The notes beneath the pieces were generated by a model. It ran no database searches. It saw only the letters and a program-made list of their open reading frames with translations, and was not told the origin of the DNA. A stretch of DNA of 64,000 nucleotides from an uncultured Oscillospiraceae bacterium (lineage in GTDB: Bacteria > Bacillota > Clostridia > Oscillospirales > Oscillospiraceae): positions 1 through 64,000 of the forward strand of contig CAKUHU010000001.1 in the NCBI GenBank assembly GCA_934659425.1. Direction: 5' to 3'. Below are positions 41,802-50,679 of this stretch, in pieces; position 1 is the stretch's first letter, and each line of letters opens with the position of its first letter. The position numbers were made by a program, and so were the translations under genes.

Positions 41802-43061
41802 TCAGCACTTTTCAAAAATAGTGGCTACACCCTGGCCGCCGCCGATGCACAAGGTGGCCAGGCCTTTCTTGGCGTCGGGCCGCTTCTGCATCTCGTGGAG
41901 CAGGGTGACGATGATCCGTGCGCCGGAAGCGCCCACGGGGTGGCCGATGGAGATGGCGCCGCCGTTGACGTTCACCTTGTCCATGTCGAAGCCCAGCTCA
42001 CGGGCAACGGCGATGGACTGGGCGGCAAAGGCCTCGTTGGCCTCCACCAGGTCGATGTCCTCGATTTTCAAGCCGGCCTTCTCCATGGCCTGACGGGAGG
42101 CAGGCACCGGGCCCACGCCCATGATCTTGGGATCCACGCCGCCGTGGCCCCAGCTGATCAGCTTGGCCATGGGCTTCAGCCCGTACTTCTCCACAGCCTC
42201 GCCGGAGGCCAGCAGGATGGCGGCAGCGCCGTCATTGATGCCGGAGGCGTTGGCGGCGGTGACCCGCTGGATGTGCTTGTGGGCGTCAGCCTCGTGGACC
42301 TGGGTGGGCTGGAAGGTGTGGACGATCTCGTCCTCTACGCCCTCGGGACCGGCGGGGAAGGCGCCGCGGAGCTTGGCAATGCCCTCGGCAGTCACGCCGG
42401 CCTTGGGATACTCGTCCACCTTGAACTCCACCATTTCCTTCTTCTGCTTGACCATGACGGGCACGATCTCGTCAACAAACTTGCCGGCCTTCTGAGCGGC
42501 CTCGGTCTTCTGCTGGGAGGCGGCGGCAAAGGCGTCCTGCTCCTCGCGGGTGATGCCCCACACGTCGTTGATGTTCTCGGCAGTGGTGCCCATATGATAG
42601 TTGTTGTAAGCGTCCCACAGGCCATCCTTGATCATGGTATCCACGACCTTTTTGTCTCCCATCCGAGCGCCCCAACGCTCAGCGGGGAGGGCATAGGGAG
42701 CAGCGGACATGTTCTCGGTGCCGCCGGCCACAATGATGTCGGCATCGCCGGAGAGAATGGCACGGGCGGCCTCAATGACGCTCTTCATGCCGGAGCCGCA
42801 GACCATGCCCACGGTATAGGCGGGGACGGAGTAGGGGATACCGGCCTTGACCTCCACCTGGCGGGCCACGTTCTGGCCCTGGGCGGCGGTGAGGATGCAG
42901 CCGAACATGAGCTCATCCACCTGCTCAGGCTTGACGCCGCTGCGGTTCAGGACCTCCTTGACCACGGTGGCACCCAGGTCAGAGGCAGGCACGTCCTTCA
43001 GGCTTCCGCCGAACGAACCGACAGCTGTGCGGCAACAATTTACCACATAGACTTCCTTCAT
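41802..43061 (-). CDS. Acetyl-CoA C-acetyltransferase (thiolase) with an insertion
   Basis: Predicted 419-aa thiolase condensing two acetyl-CoA to acetoacetyl-CoA, the first step of clostridial butyrate synthesis. Acyl-accepting Cys88 in VCGSGMKS, catalytic His in [11 protein letters not shown] and Cys in CIGGGQG near the C-terminus are all present. About 27 residues longer than typical (392 aa): the segment [16 protein letters not shown]...HIQR replaces the usual short KKDGT turn before [14 protein letters not shown]. Start ATG 43061 follows TTAGGAGGA; upstream in-frame starts have none. No crotonase or hbd gene is adjacent. Confidence 0.93.
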   Translation of the reverse strand: MKEVYVVNCCRTAVGSFGGSLKDVPASDLGATVVKEVLNRSGVKPEQVDELMFGCILTAAQGQNVARQVEVKAGIPYSVPAYTVGMVCGSGMKSVIEAARAILSGDADIIVAGGTENMSAAPYALPAERWGARMGDKKVVDTMIKDGLWDAYNNYHMGTTAENINDVWGITREEQDAFAAASQQKTEAAQKAGKFVDEIVPVMVKQKKEMVEFKVDEYPKAGVTAEGIAKLRGAFPAGPEGVEDEIVHTFQPTQVHEADAHKHIQRVTAANASGINDGAAAILLASGEAVEKYGLKPMAKLISWGHGGVDPKIMGVGPVPASRQAMEKAGLKIEDIDLVEANEAFAAQSIAVARELGFDMDKVNVNGGAISIGHPVGASGARIIVTLLHEMQKRPDAKKGLATLCIGGGQGVATIFEKC

Positions 43062-43185
43062 AAGTAATGTCCTCCTAATATCACTCATATTTGTTGGCCT
43101 TTTGCCAGGACTTTTCTTGAACAGCTTCTATTATACTTGGACAGTGCGGAAAAAGCAACAACTTTGTGAAAAGTTTAACGCGAGA

Positions 43186-43226
43186 AAAATGTTCCGCCGA
43201 CCAAGGATTGGACGGCGGAACATTTT
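43186..43226 (-). terminator. Terminator of the ABC operon
   Basis: AAAATGTTCCGCCG/CGGCGGAACATTTT stem with a 13-base loop between the permease and the thiolase promoter region. Confidence 0.75.
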
Positions 43227-43305
43227 CTTGAAAACCGGGCCTTTTCCTTTCAGGAGGAGGTCAGGCGGACAGATTTTCTTCTGCACTTTCCTGAAATGGC
43301 AGTTC

Positions 43306-45186
43306 CTATGTATTTTCCCGAGACAATAAGAGCCCCTGCATTCCCAGGTCCTCCAGGGCTCGCATCAGTGAGACGGCCGATTTTTGGGGTGTCAGTGTCA
43401 GATCAAAGGTGCCGGTGATGCGCTTACCGCTTTCATCGATCCTCTGATAAGCCATTGTCAAATAAAGATCGTTATAATAGCAGTTTTCTGACCGCTGCAT
43501 ATCATCCAGCAGGTATCGGTGGAGACGGCCCGCTGCCAGATCCTCCTGAATAGAGTGCCACAGTGTGTTGGCTTCCAGATAACTGAGATTATAATCCTGT
43601 CCGTTTCCGGTGGAGAGCCAGCCGCTCACCGCCTCGGTGATTTCATGGCTGCCCAAGTAGGACTGTTCCACCAGCGCAGGCTGGTTGATGAACGCCTGGA
43701 GCTGTGCAGCGTAGGAGCCGGGATCGGCCAGGGCTTCCGCAGAGATAGGAATCGTACTGTACTGCCGGTCGATGACCTTTCCGCTTTTCATGACATATGT
43801 AATCTGCAGGGAGACGGTGGTAAAAGTCTCGTATCCGTCTGAGTTATAGTAGTTATGGGCCTCTTGGCTGGCCTTTTTCAAATCGATGAGGTGGCCTACC
43901 AAGTTGGCGTGAAGCTGAATAAAATCCTCAATGAGTTCGGGGTCATCCACGCTTAGGGAGAGCCAATGGGCGCTGTCATAGGGCATGTTTCGTACGTCAC
44001 AGATCTGTATTTGGGCCACGTCATCTCCATCGGGAGTCCATCGCTGGTAGCCAAACAGATCCATTTGGGTGCCGCCCAGCAGCAGGAACACACACACGCC
44101 CAGGATGGCACAGCCTTTCCAGCTATCAGCGAAGATCCGCAGAGATTTTTTCAGGAGCATTTGGGCGGAAAAACTTCCCAATATAGCGCATATGGGGACC
44201 AAGACCACAAAAACCCAGGAGCCGAAGGCTGTGAAAAAGTTATAGTAGAGGACCGAGCCCAAAGTAAGTCCTGCGCACACGCCGACCCCATATTGGAACA
44301 CAGGCCGCATCCAGCCCACAGTCACGATGTCTCCTGCCCGCTCCAGCTGACGGCGGCGGTATATCATCAAGGCGACGAGGGTAAACACCGCCCCTAAGAT
44401 GAGGGAATAGGCCACGGCGGCGGCGAATCCCTCCGGACAATAAGAAAGGAACGTTTCATCTGCGGCATATTCCACGGGTCCCCAGCCGAGTAAGTGAAGC
44501 AGGTGATAGGAGGGGGTAAACCAGCGGACAAGGTTGGTGGAGGCCAGGACATGGCCGCGGTGTCCGATCAGAAGGGTGGACATGGCGTTGTCGATGAGAA
44601 AGCTCATGCCCATGATCAAAAAGTTGAGGATAGCGAAAAATACCGGGAGGGCCAAAATATGGCCGGTAAACATGGCACAGAAGACGGCAAAGGAGAAGAA
44701 GAACATCCCCACCACCACCTGGGCCGCCAGCCACCGCAGCACATCCCCGGGCAGGAACACCCCCTGAAGAGCTTCAGCGCACAAGGCGATGCCGGCGATG
44801 ACTGTACTGGGAGCGCCGAGGAAAAACAACGCGGAGAGATAATTGGTGAAAAACAGCCCCTCCCGCCGGATGGGCAGGGCGTGGAGCATTCCCACTGAGC
44901 GGTTGTTCATTAAATAGGAGAAGAGGGCCATGGCCACAATGAGACCGAAGGCGATCCCCCAATAGACGGTGCCTTCCACGGCATGGTATACAGATGATGT
45001 GATCCGGGATGCCCGATTGGCATAGGGGGTATAGTCATTTCCCACCAAGATGATCTGCATGGGCAGAACGAAAAACTCGATGGCCCCATACATGACCCAA
45101 ATGGGCCAGAAGCGGGTCACATTTTTCCAGAAAAGAGCGGCGTTGAACCAGCCCTTCCCCTTAGAGGATAATGTCACGGACGGCAT
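43306..45186 (-). CDS. ABC-2 type permease, YtrC/D-like
   Basis: Predicted 626-aa membrane protein. Hydrophobic segments cluster in the N-terminal half (about 25-50, 60-85, 100-130, 150-175, 180-205) and again around 240-370; the C-terminal 240 residues are largely soluble and probably extracytoplasmic (YYNSDGYETFTTVSLQITYV). It partners the ATP-binding gene, which it overlaps by 26 bases. ATG 45186 follows GGGAGGTGAGG; a start at 45207 is less likely. Substrate unknown; such systems often respond to cell-wall stress. Confidence 0.82.
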   Translation of the reverse strand: MPSVTLSSKGKGWFNAALFWKNVTRFWPIWVMYGAIEFFVLPMQIILVGNDYTPYANRASRITSSVYHAVEGTVYWGIAFGLIVAMALFSYLMNNRSVGMLHALPIRREGLFFTNYLSALFFLGAPSTVIAGIALCAEALQGVFLPGDVLRWLAAQVVVGMFFFSFAVFCAMFTGHILALPVFFAILNFLIMGMSFLIDNAMSTLLIGHRGHVLASTNLVRWFTPSYHLLHLLGWGPVEYAADETFLSYCPEGFAAAVAYSLILGAVFTLVALMIYRRRQLERAGDIVTVGWMRPVFQYGVGVCAGLTLGSVLYYNFFTAFGSWVFVVLVPICAILGSFSAQMLLKKSLRIFADSWKGCAILGVCVFLLLGGTQMDLFGYQRWTPDGDDVAQIQICDVRNMPYDSAHWLSLSVDDPELIEDFIQLHANLVGHLIDLKKASQEAHNYYNSDGYETFTTVSLQITYVMKSGKVIDRQYSTIPISAEALADPGSYAAQLQAFINQPALVEQSYLGSHEITEAVSGWLSTGNGQDYNLSYLEANTLWHSIQEDLAAGRLHRYLLDDMQRSENCYYNDLYLTMAYQRIDESGKRITGTFDLTLTPQKSAVSLMRALEDLGMQGLLLSRENT

Positions 45187-46063
45187 AGTCCTCACCTCCC
45201 AATTCATAAATGAAGATTTCCTCCAAGGTCAGGGGCAGTGCATCCATCAAGATGGGGGAGTACACCGCCAGACGATTGGTGATCTCATCTGCCCGGCCCC
45301 GGACGATCAGGGTGTGGATGCGTCCCACCTGGGAGATACTCAGAATATCTATGTCATCGGGCAGCTTGGGCAGCTCTGGCTGCTGGAATACCACCTGCAT
45401 TTTGACCACATTTTCCTGGAGATCGGAAAGGCTCCGCTCGATAAGGACCTTTCCCCGAGACAAGATGCCTACATGGTCGCACACATCCTCCAGTTCCCGC
45501 AGGTTGTGGGAGGAGACCAGGACAGTGGTCCCTTCCTGGGTCACGTCGGACATCAAGAGGGACCAGACCTGCCGGCGCATCACAGGATCCAGGCCGTCCA
45601 CCGGCTCATCCAGCACCAAGATGCTGGGCCGGGCGCACAGGGCCAGCCAGAAGGCGGCCTGCTTCTGCATTCCCTTGGACAGCCGCCGGATGGGCCGTTT
45701 TTCATCCACAGTGCGGAAGACATCCTTCAAAGCCTGATACCGTTCCATATCAAACCGGGGGTAGAAGCCCTTGTAGAAGCGGGCCATGTCCCGGGTGGAG
45801 GCAGAGCCGAAATAGTAGAGCTCATCGGGGATATCAGCCAGCTTCCCTTTGACCTCGGGATTTTCATAGACCGGCTGTCCGTCAACCAGCACCAGCCCGC
45901 TGTCCTGGCGGTAGACACCGGTGATATGCCGCAGAATGGTGGATTTGCCCGCTCCGTTGGGGCCGACCAAGCCGTAAATGGCCCCGGTGGGCACCGTCAT
46001 GGTCAGGCCGTCCAGCGCAGGAAAGCCGTCAAAGGCTTTGTATACATTTTGGATCTCGATCAT
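45161..46063 (-). CDS. ABC transporter ATP-binding protein (YtrB-like)
   Basis: Predicted 300-aa ATPase. Walker A GPNGAGKST near 37-45, signature segment LSKGMQKQAAF, Walker B ILVLDEPVDGLD, and the switch His in SSHNLRELEDV. It follows the GntR gene with a 4-base overlap, and the permease overlaps its end by 26 bases, so the three form one tightly coupled operon. Confidence 0.93.
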   Translation of the reverse strand: MIEIQNVYKAFDGFPALDGLTMTVPTGAIYGLVGPNGAGKSTILRHITGVYRQDSGLVLVDGQPVYENPEVKGKLADIPDELYYFGSASTRDMARFYKGFYPRFDMERYQALKDVFRTVDEKRPIRRLSKGMQKQAAFWLALCARPSILVLDEPVDGLDPVMRRQVWSLLMSDVTQEGTTVLVSSHNLRELEDVCDHVGILSRGKVLIERSLSDLQENVVKMQVVFQQPELPKLPDDIDILSISQVGRIHTLIVRGRADEITNRLAVYSPILMDALPLTLEEIFIYELGGEDYAVRDIIL

Positions 46064-46443
46064 GATCTTTCTTCTCCCTCTCTGCCCCTTTCGGCAGCGC
46101 TGATCCTCCGGGCCAGCTCCCCGGCATCCATGCCTAAAAACAGAAGCTCTCCGGTGACGGTATCAAACTGGCGCAGCAGCGCCTCTTTCCTGGGGGTTTC
46201 TTTTCCCTCACTTTTGGCGGCGAAGGCGCCCCGTCCCGGCTCAGAATACACATATCCCTCTTTCTCCAGCGCGGTGTAGGCCCGCTGGATGGTGTTGGGA
46301 TTGATCGCCAAGCTGGCTGCCAGTGTACGCACGGAGGGCAGCTTCTCCCCCTCGGCAATGGCGCCGGTCACCACCAGGCGCCGAAGCTCATCCCGCACCT
46401 GTTCGTAGATAGGACGGGCATCCCGATAATTGAGATTGATCAT
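46060..46443 (-). CDS. GntR-family regulator, YtrA subfamily
   Basis: Predicted 127-aa repressor. Winged HTH (about 8-75; IYEQVRDELRRLVV, LPSVRTLAASLAINPNTIQR, YTALEKEGYVYSEPGRGAF) followed by only a short helical tail, which is the YtrA type and lacks a ligand domain. ATG 46443 follows GGAAGGGAG. It stands first in the ABC operon and a YtrA-type operator lies 23 bases upstream. Confidence 0.9.
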   Translation of the reverse strand: MINLNYRDARPIYEQVRDELRRLVVTGAIAEGEKLPSVRTLAASLAINPNTIQRAYTALEKEGYVYSEPGRGAFAAKSEGKETPRKEALLRQFDTVTGELLFLGMDAGELARRISAAERGREGEERS

Positions 46444-46465
46444 GGCCACACTCCCTTCCAATCAA

Positions 46466-46490
46466 ACTGTATTATTTTGATTAGTACAGT
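46466..46490 (-). promoter_or_regulatory. YtrA-type operator
   Basis: Inverted repeat ACTGTA-N13-TACAGT. YtrA regulators bind AGTGTA-N13-TACACT-like sites with the same spacing, so this is a probable autoregulatory operator. Confidence 0.65.
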
Positions 46491-46639
46491 TCAGTATATC
46501 GGATGGCGTAGCGGAATGCAAGGGGGGAAGTATTAAGAAATTCTTACAATTTTTGATGTTTCCTCTTTTTTTGCGTGACAAGTCCCTTGGAAGGAAGTAT
46601 AATGCGGTTAACGGAGTCTAACCCGAGGAGGGGATCGCT

Positions 46640-47125
46640 ATGGTCGTAATCAACTTGAGTAACTGGAATAGTTTTTTGAAGTGTTTGGACGGGCTGCTGG
46701 ACACCCCGGAGGTCCAGTCCATGCGGGCGCTGCCCCATCATCCCGGGGTCAACTGCTATGAACACTCTGTTTTTGTCGCCTACGTCTCTTTCCGGCTGGG
46801 CCGGCGATGGGGACTGGACTACCGCGCCTGTGCCCGGGGCGGCCTTCTCCATGACCTCTATCTCTACGACTGTCGAGACCGCTCCGCCCATCCGGGGAAT
46901 CAGTGTTTGGATCATCCGGAGTTTGCCCTCCGAAACGCCAGCGCCCTGACAGAGTTGACGGAAAAAGAGCGCAACATTATCCTGGCCCATATGTGGCCCT
47001 TGGCGGTCCATCTTCCCCGCAGCCGGGAGGCCTGGACGGTCTCGCTGGCCGACAAGCTGTGCGCCACGCTGGAGGTGTTTCAGATCTGGAGGCGGCTCAA
47101 GCTTCGGGCCGTCTTGGCTGCCTGA
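46640..47125 (+). CDS. HD-domain phosphohydrolase
   Basis: Predicted 161-aa HD-superfamily protein. Metal ligands are in the order H...HD...D: NCYEHSVFVAY, GGLLHDLYLYD, and HPEFALRN with HMWPL following. It resembles clostridial HD hydrolases of unknown substrate (nucleotide phosphatase-like). ATG 46640 follows GAGGAGG. Confidence 0.82.
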   Translation: MVVINLSNWNSFLKCLDGLLDTPEVQSMRALPHHPGVNCYEHSVFVAYVSFRLGRRWGLDYRACARGGLLHDLYLYDCRDRSAHPGNQCLDHPEFALRNASALTELTEKERNIILAHMWPLAVHLPRSREAWTVSLADKLCATLEVFQIWRRLKLRAVLAA

Positions 47126-47265
47126 CCTGGTTTTCGGGGGAAATCGTCAAATCGCCCAAATCCGGCCCGCGAAAAGCGGGCCATTTTCTTTGTATTTTCT
47201 TTGCATTTCGCACCTTTGTTTGCTATAATAACATTAATCATTTCAACGCATGAGGAGGCCCATTC

Positions 47266-48462
47266 ATGGACGCGTTCGGCGCCATTGTATTTTTGTCTCG
47301 GGATGAGCATGGCTCCTCTCCCTTTTTTCAAGATATTCTTTTTGATCCGGCAGCCTTGTGGCTGTCGGCGGCCCTCAGCCGCGCTGGTGTAAAGCAGTTT
47401 TTGGTGGTCTGTGATGCCGCTGACCGGGAAAAGGCGGAGGCCTGTTTTCCCGTCGGGACCGTTTTTGTCACCACCGGCGCAGAAAGGGCCCGGGAACGGC
47501 TTTTGTCCTTCCTGGAGCTGTGCCAGAGGACAGTCGTCTTTACGAAGCCAGTCTTCGCCTTGGAGCCGGCGATTTCCCGGCTGCGGGAGGGCCGTCCAGC
47601 CCTGTCTGCCGACGAGCGGGCCGAGTACGCGCAGGAGGGGAGCGCCCCCCAGCGTACCGGTGTGTTTGAACTGACCACGCAGGCCCGCCAGGCCATCTCC
47701 GCTGGGGCGGACTTTACCGATGCCCTCGGGGACCACTGCTCCGAGTATGAGGGGCTCTGCTTCCTGACGCTGGACGAGGGCAACCTGTTCCGGGGCCTCC
47801 AGATCATCGCCAAGCGGCTTTCCGTCCGACGCCTTCAGAATCAGGGCGTGCGCTTTATCGATCCCAGCAACGCCTACATCAGCCCGCAGGTGCAGGTGGG
47901 CGAGGGGACGGTGATCCTTCCTGGCACCATCCTCCGGGGAAAGACGGCCATCGGCCGGGACTGTGAGATCGGTCCCAACACCGTGATCCGTGACTGCACC
48001 ATTGGCGAGCGGGTGACGGTGAATGCTTCCCAGCTCAATGAATCCACGGTGGATGACGGCACAGTGGTGGGCCCCTTCGCCTATATCAGGCCGGGCTGCC
48101 ATGTGGGGAAGGGCGTCAAGGTGGGCGATTTTGTGGAGTTGAAGAACTCCGCTATCGGTGACGGCACCAAGATCTCCCACCTCACCTATGTAGGGGATAC
48201 CGATGCCGGAGAGCACATCAATTTCGGCTGCGGGACGGTCACCGTCAATTACGACGGGGAGAAAAAGTTCCGCACCACCATCGGTGACCACGCCTTTATT
48301 GGCTGCAATACCAATTTGGTGGCCCCTGTTACCGTAGGGGAGGGGGCGTACACTGCGGCCGGCTCCACCATCACAGACGATGTGCCTGCCGACTCTTTGG
48401 CCATTGCCAGGGATCGGCAGGTGGTGAAGAAGAACTGGGCCAAGCGCAGACGCAAGGGCTGA
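47266..48462 (+). CDS. glmU: GlmU-type N-acetyltransferase with degenerate nucleotidyltransferase domain
   Basis: Predicted 398-aa protein. The C-terminal half (about 195-385) is a left-handed beta-helix of hexapeptide repeats with intact GlmU acetyltransferase residues: FAYIRPGCHVG, SHLTYVGDT with catalytic-type His305, NFGCGTVTVNYDG, GCNTNLVAPV and SLAIARDRQVV. The N-terminal half (about 1-190) is shorter than in GlmU and lacks the LAAGxGTRM nucleotide loop; it begins AIVFLSRDEHG and is only distantly Rossmann-like. So glucosamine-1-phosphate acetylation is plausible but UTP transfer is not. Position before prs matches gcaD(glmU)-prs of Bacillus. ATG 47266 follows GAGGAGG. Confidence 0.8.
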   Translation: MDAFGAIVFLSRDEHGSSPFFQDILFDPAALWLSAALSRAGVKQFLVVCDAADREKAEACFPVGTVFVTTGAERARERLLSFLELCQRTVVFTKPVFALEPAISRLREGRPALSADERAEYAQEGSAPQRTGVFELTTQARQAISAGADFTDALGDHCSEYEGLCFLTLDEGNLFRGLQIIAKRLSVRRLQNQGVRFIDPSNAYISPQVQVGEGTVILPGTILRGKTAIGRDCEIGPNTVIRDCTIGERVTVNASQLNESTVDDGTVVGPFAYIRPGCHVGKGVKVGDFVELKNSAIGDGTKISHLTYVGDTDAGEHINFGCGTVTVNYDGEKKFRTTIGDHAFIGCNTNLVAPVTVGEGAYTAAGSTITDDVPADSLAIARDRQVVKKNWAKRRRKG

Positions 48463-48559
48463 GTTTCTTTTCCTGCTGGACGGCTTTGCCTGTTTTCTCC
48501 CGTCAGGGGATGGAAGATAGCAAACGAAAAAGAATATATGAGATGAGAGGATGTAGCAC

Positions 48560-49516
48560 ATGATCGCGCATGGAAAAGACATTAAGATCTTCTCCGGTAA
48601 CTCCAACCGGGTGCTGGCTCAGGCTATTTGCGCCAAGCTGGGCGTCGAGCTGGGCAACGCAGAGACAGGGCGTTTCTCCGATGGAGAGAATTTTGTCTCC
48701 ATTTATGAAACTGTCCGCGGCTCCGATGTGTTTGTAGTCCAGTCCACCTGTTCTCCGGTGAACGACAACCTGATGGAGCTGCTCATTATGATCGATGCGT
48801 TCCGTCGGGCCTCCGCCGGCCGGATCACCGCCGTGATTCCCTATTTCGGCTATGCCCGGCAGGACCGGAAGACCAAGCCCCGGGATCCCATCTCCGCCAA
48901 GCTGGTGGCCAATATGCTCACCTCTGCCGGCGCTGACCGGGTGCTGACCATGGACCTTCACGCATCCCAGATTCAGGGCTTCTTTGACATCCCGGTAGAC
49001 AATCTGCTGGGGGCGCCCATCTTTGCCCATTACTTCCATGACCGGTTCGTGGGACAGGAGGACAAAACAGTGGTGGTCTCCCCCGATGTGGGAAGTGTAG
49101 CCCGGGCCCGGGCCTTTGCCCAGAAGCTGGGCATGCCTTTGGCCATTGTGGATAAGCGGCGCCAGAAGGCCAACTCATCCGAGGTCATGAACGTCATCGG
49201 TGATGTCCGGGGCAAGCAGGTCATTCTCTTGGATGACATGGTGGACACGGCGGGCAGCCTGTGCGGTGCGGCCCAAGCGCTGGTGGATATCGGCGGTGCC
49301 ACCGATGTGTTTGCCTGTGCCAGCCACGGGGTCCTCTCCGGCCCGGCCTATCACCGGATTGATGCCAGCCCCATCAAGGAGTTGGTCTTCCTGGATACCA
49401 TCCCCGCCGGCTCCGAGGGAAGCGAAAAGATCAAGTACCTCTCGGTGGCGGAGATGTTTGCCGAGGCCATTGAGCGCATCTATGAAGAGGTCTCGGTCTC
49501 CAAGCTGTTCAATTAA
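48560..49516 (+). CDS. prs: Ribose-phosphate pyrophosphokinase
   Basis: Predicted 318-aa enzyme making PRPP from ribose-5-phosphate and ATP. FGYARQDRK near 96, the flexible-loop/PRPP binding DLHASQIQGFF near 134, and the PRPP-binding block VILLDDMVDTAGSL near 220 match the family. ATG 48560 follows GAGAGGA. Standard neighbour of glmU in Firmicutes. Confidence 0.97.
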   Translation: MIAHGKDIKIFSGNSNRVLAQAICAKLGVELGNAETGRFSDGENFVSIYETVRGSDVFVVQSTCSPVNDNLMELLIMIDAFRRASAGRITAVIPYFGYARQDRKTKPRDPISAKLVANMLTSAGADRVLTMDLHASQIQGFFDIPVDNLLGAPIFAHYFHDRFVGQEDKTVVVSPDVGSVARARAFAQKLGMPLAIVDKRRQKANSSEVMNVIGDVRGKQVILLDDMVDTAGSLCGAAQALVDIGGATDVFACASHGVLSGPAYHRIDASPIKELVFLDTIPAGSEGSEKIKYLSVAEMFAEAIERIYEEVSVSKLFN

Positions 49517-49535
49517 AACTTCTCTCATCCCTTAT

Positions 49536-49570
49536 ACCGGGGCGGGGCAAAGCTCCGCCCCGGTTTTTTC
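49536..49570 (+). terminator. Terminator between prs and pth
   Basis: ACCGGGGCGG...CCGCCCCGGT with AAAG loop, followed by TTTTTTC. The pth ribosome-binding site begins only 6 bases later, so pth must have another promoter or depend on readthrough. Confidence 0.85.
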
Positions 49571-49587
49571 CTGGAGGTGAAAGGACA

Positions 49588-50181
49588 TTGTTTTTTTCCC
49601 GCAGCAAAAACGCCGGCATTACCTGGCTGGTGGTGGGATTGGGCAACATGGGCGGCGAGTATGAACATACCCGCCATAACGTGGGCTTTGATGTGGTCGA
49701 CATCATCGCCGAAAAGCTGGGAATCCCAGTCCAACGATTGAAATTCAAAGCGCTGACCAACACCGCGGTTCTGGGTGGGGAGAAGGTTCTGCTCATGAAG
49801 CCGGTGACCTTTATGAACCTGTCTGGAGAGGCGGTGGAACAGGCCGCCGCCTTTTACCGGGTCCCTCCGGAGCGGGTCTTGGTCATTTCCGACGAGGTGG
49901 CCCTTCCTCCGGGCAAGCTCCGCATCCGGCCCGCGGGTTCGGCGGGGGGGCACAATGGGCTGAAAAATATCATTGCCCATCTCCACTCAGACCAGTTTCC
50001 CCGTATCCGGATCGGCGTGGGCGGAAAGCCCCATCCGGATTACGATATGGCCGACTGGGTGCTGGGCCGGCCCCAGGGTGAGGACCGCAAAGCGATAGAT
50101 GAGGCGACGGCTCGGGCGGCCGAAGGAGTGGAATGCCTGATCCGGGAAGGTGTGGATAGGGCCATGAACCGCTTCAACTGA
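49588..50181 (+). CDS. pth: Peptidyl-tRNA hydrolase
   Basis: Predicted 197-aa enzyme releasing tRNA from stalled peptidyl-tRNA. VGLGNMGGEYEHTRHNVGF carries the catalytic His near residue 32, FMNLSGEAV follows, and the IRIR-GSAGGHNGLKNI block is present. VISDEVALPPGK holds the conserved Asp. The start is TTG 49588 with GGAGGTGAAAGGA upstream; the extra N-terminal FFSRSKNA is unusual. Confidence 0.94.
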   Translation: MFFSRSKNAGITWLVVGLGNMGGEYEHTRHNVGFDVVDIIAEKLGIPVQRLKFKALTNTAVLGGEKVLLMKPVTFMNLSGEAVEQAAAFYRVPPERVLVISDEVALPPGKLRIRPAGSAGGHNGLKNIIAHLHSDQFPRIRIGVGGKPHPDYDMADWVLGRPQGEDRKAIDEATARAAEGVECLIREGVDRAMNRFN

Positions 50182-50218
50182 CCTCTTTTCTCCGTGATCT
50201 GAACGAAGAGGGCAGACG

Positions 50219-50523
50219 ATGAAAAAAATTTCACCGCTCTGCTGACGGTTTTCCTCCTGTGTGCCGGACTCTACCAGATCTTGACCCTGCTGGACATCTC
50301 CCTGGCGGAGAGCGCAGAGGCCTTCTCCCTCCTGGGTGCCGCCGGCTGCCAGTATGTGTTTTCCTACGACTTTCACCGGCGAGCGGGGGCCGGAGAGTGG
50401 TGATACCACCTCCAGAACGGCGAGGAGGTGGCGGCATACGCCCCCTCCCCCGGCTTGAGGACCCTTGTTTTGCCGATATACGGCCAGGCCTTTCAAGGCA
50501 TCACTGGCTTGCAGGCAGAGTAA
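50219..50523 (+). pseudogene. Small membrane/secreted protein gene, decayed (homopolymer slip and in-frame TGA)
   Basis: ATG 50219 meets a stop after 8 codons, but one extra A in the A7 run (50222-50228) would join it to a long hydrophobic frame (FTALLTVFLLCAGLYQI, DISLAESAEAFSLLG). That frame is then cut by TGA 50401-50403 and resumes with YHLQNGEEVAAYAPSPGLR to TAA 50523. Two lesions indicate a pseudogene of about 100 codons. It occupies the slot where Bacillus has fin between pth and mfd but does not resemble Fin. Confidence 0.55.
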
Positions 50524-50679
50524 AGCCGTGACCGAGGCCGCCTACTTTCCCCCAAATCCCCTTCTCCTTGGGTATATACTATCTTTGTCTCCGAGCGAAC
50601 ATGTCCACCCCCCTCCCACTGGGAGCGGGGGCTTTCGGCGTTTCACCCGGATGAAATTTTGAGCTTCGGGAGGCCCTTT

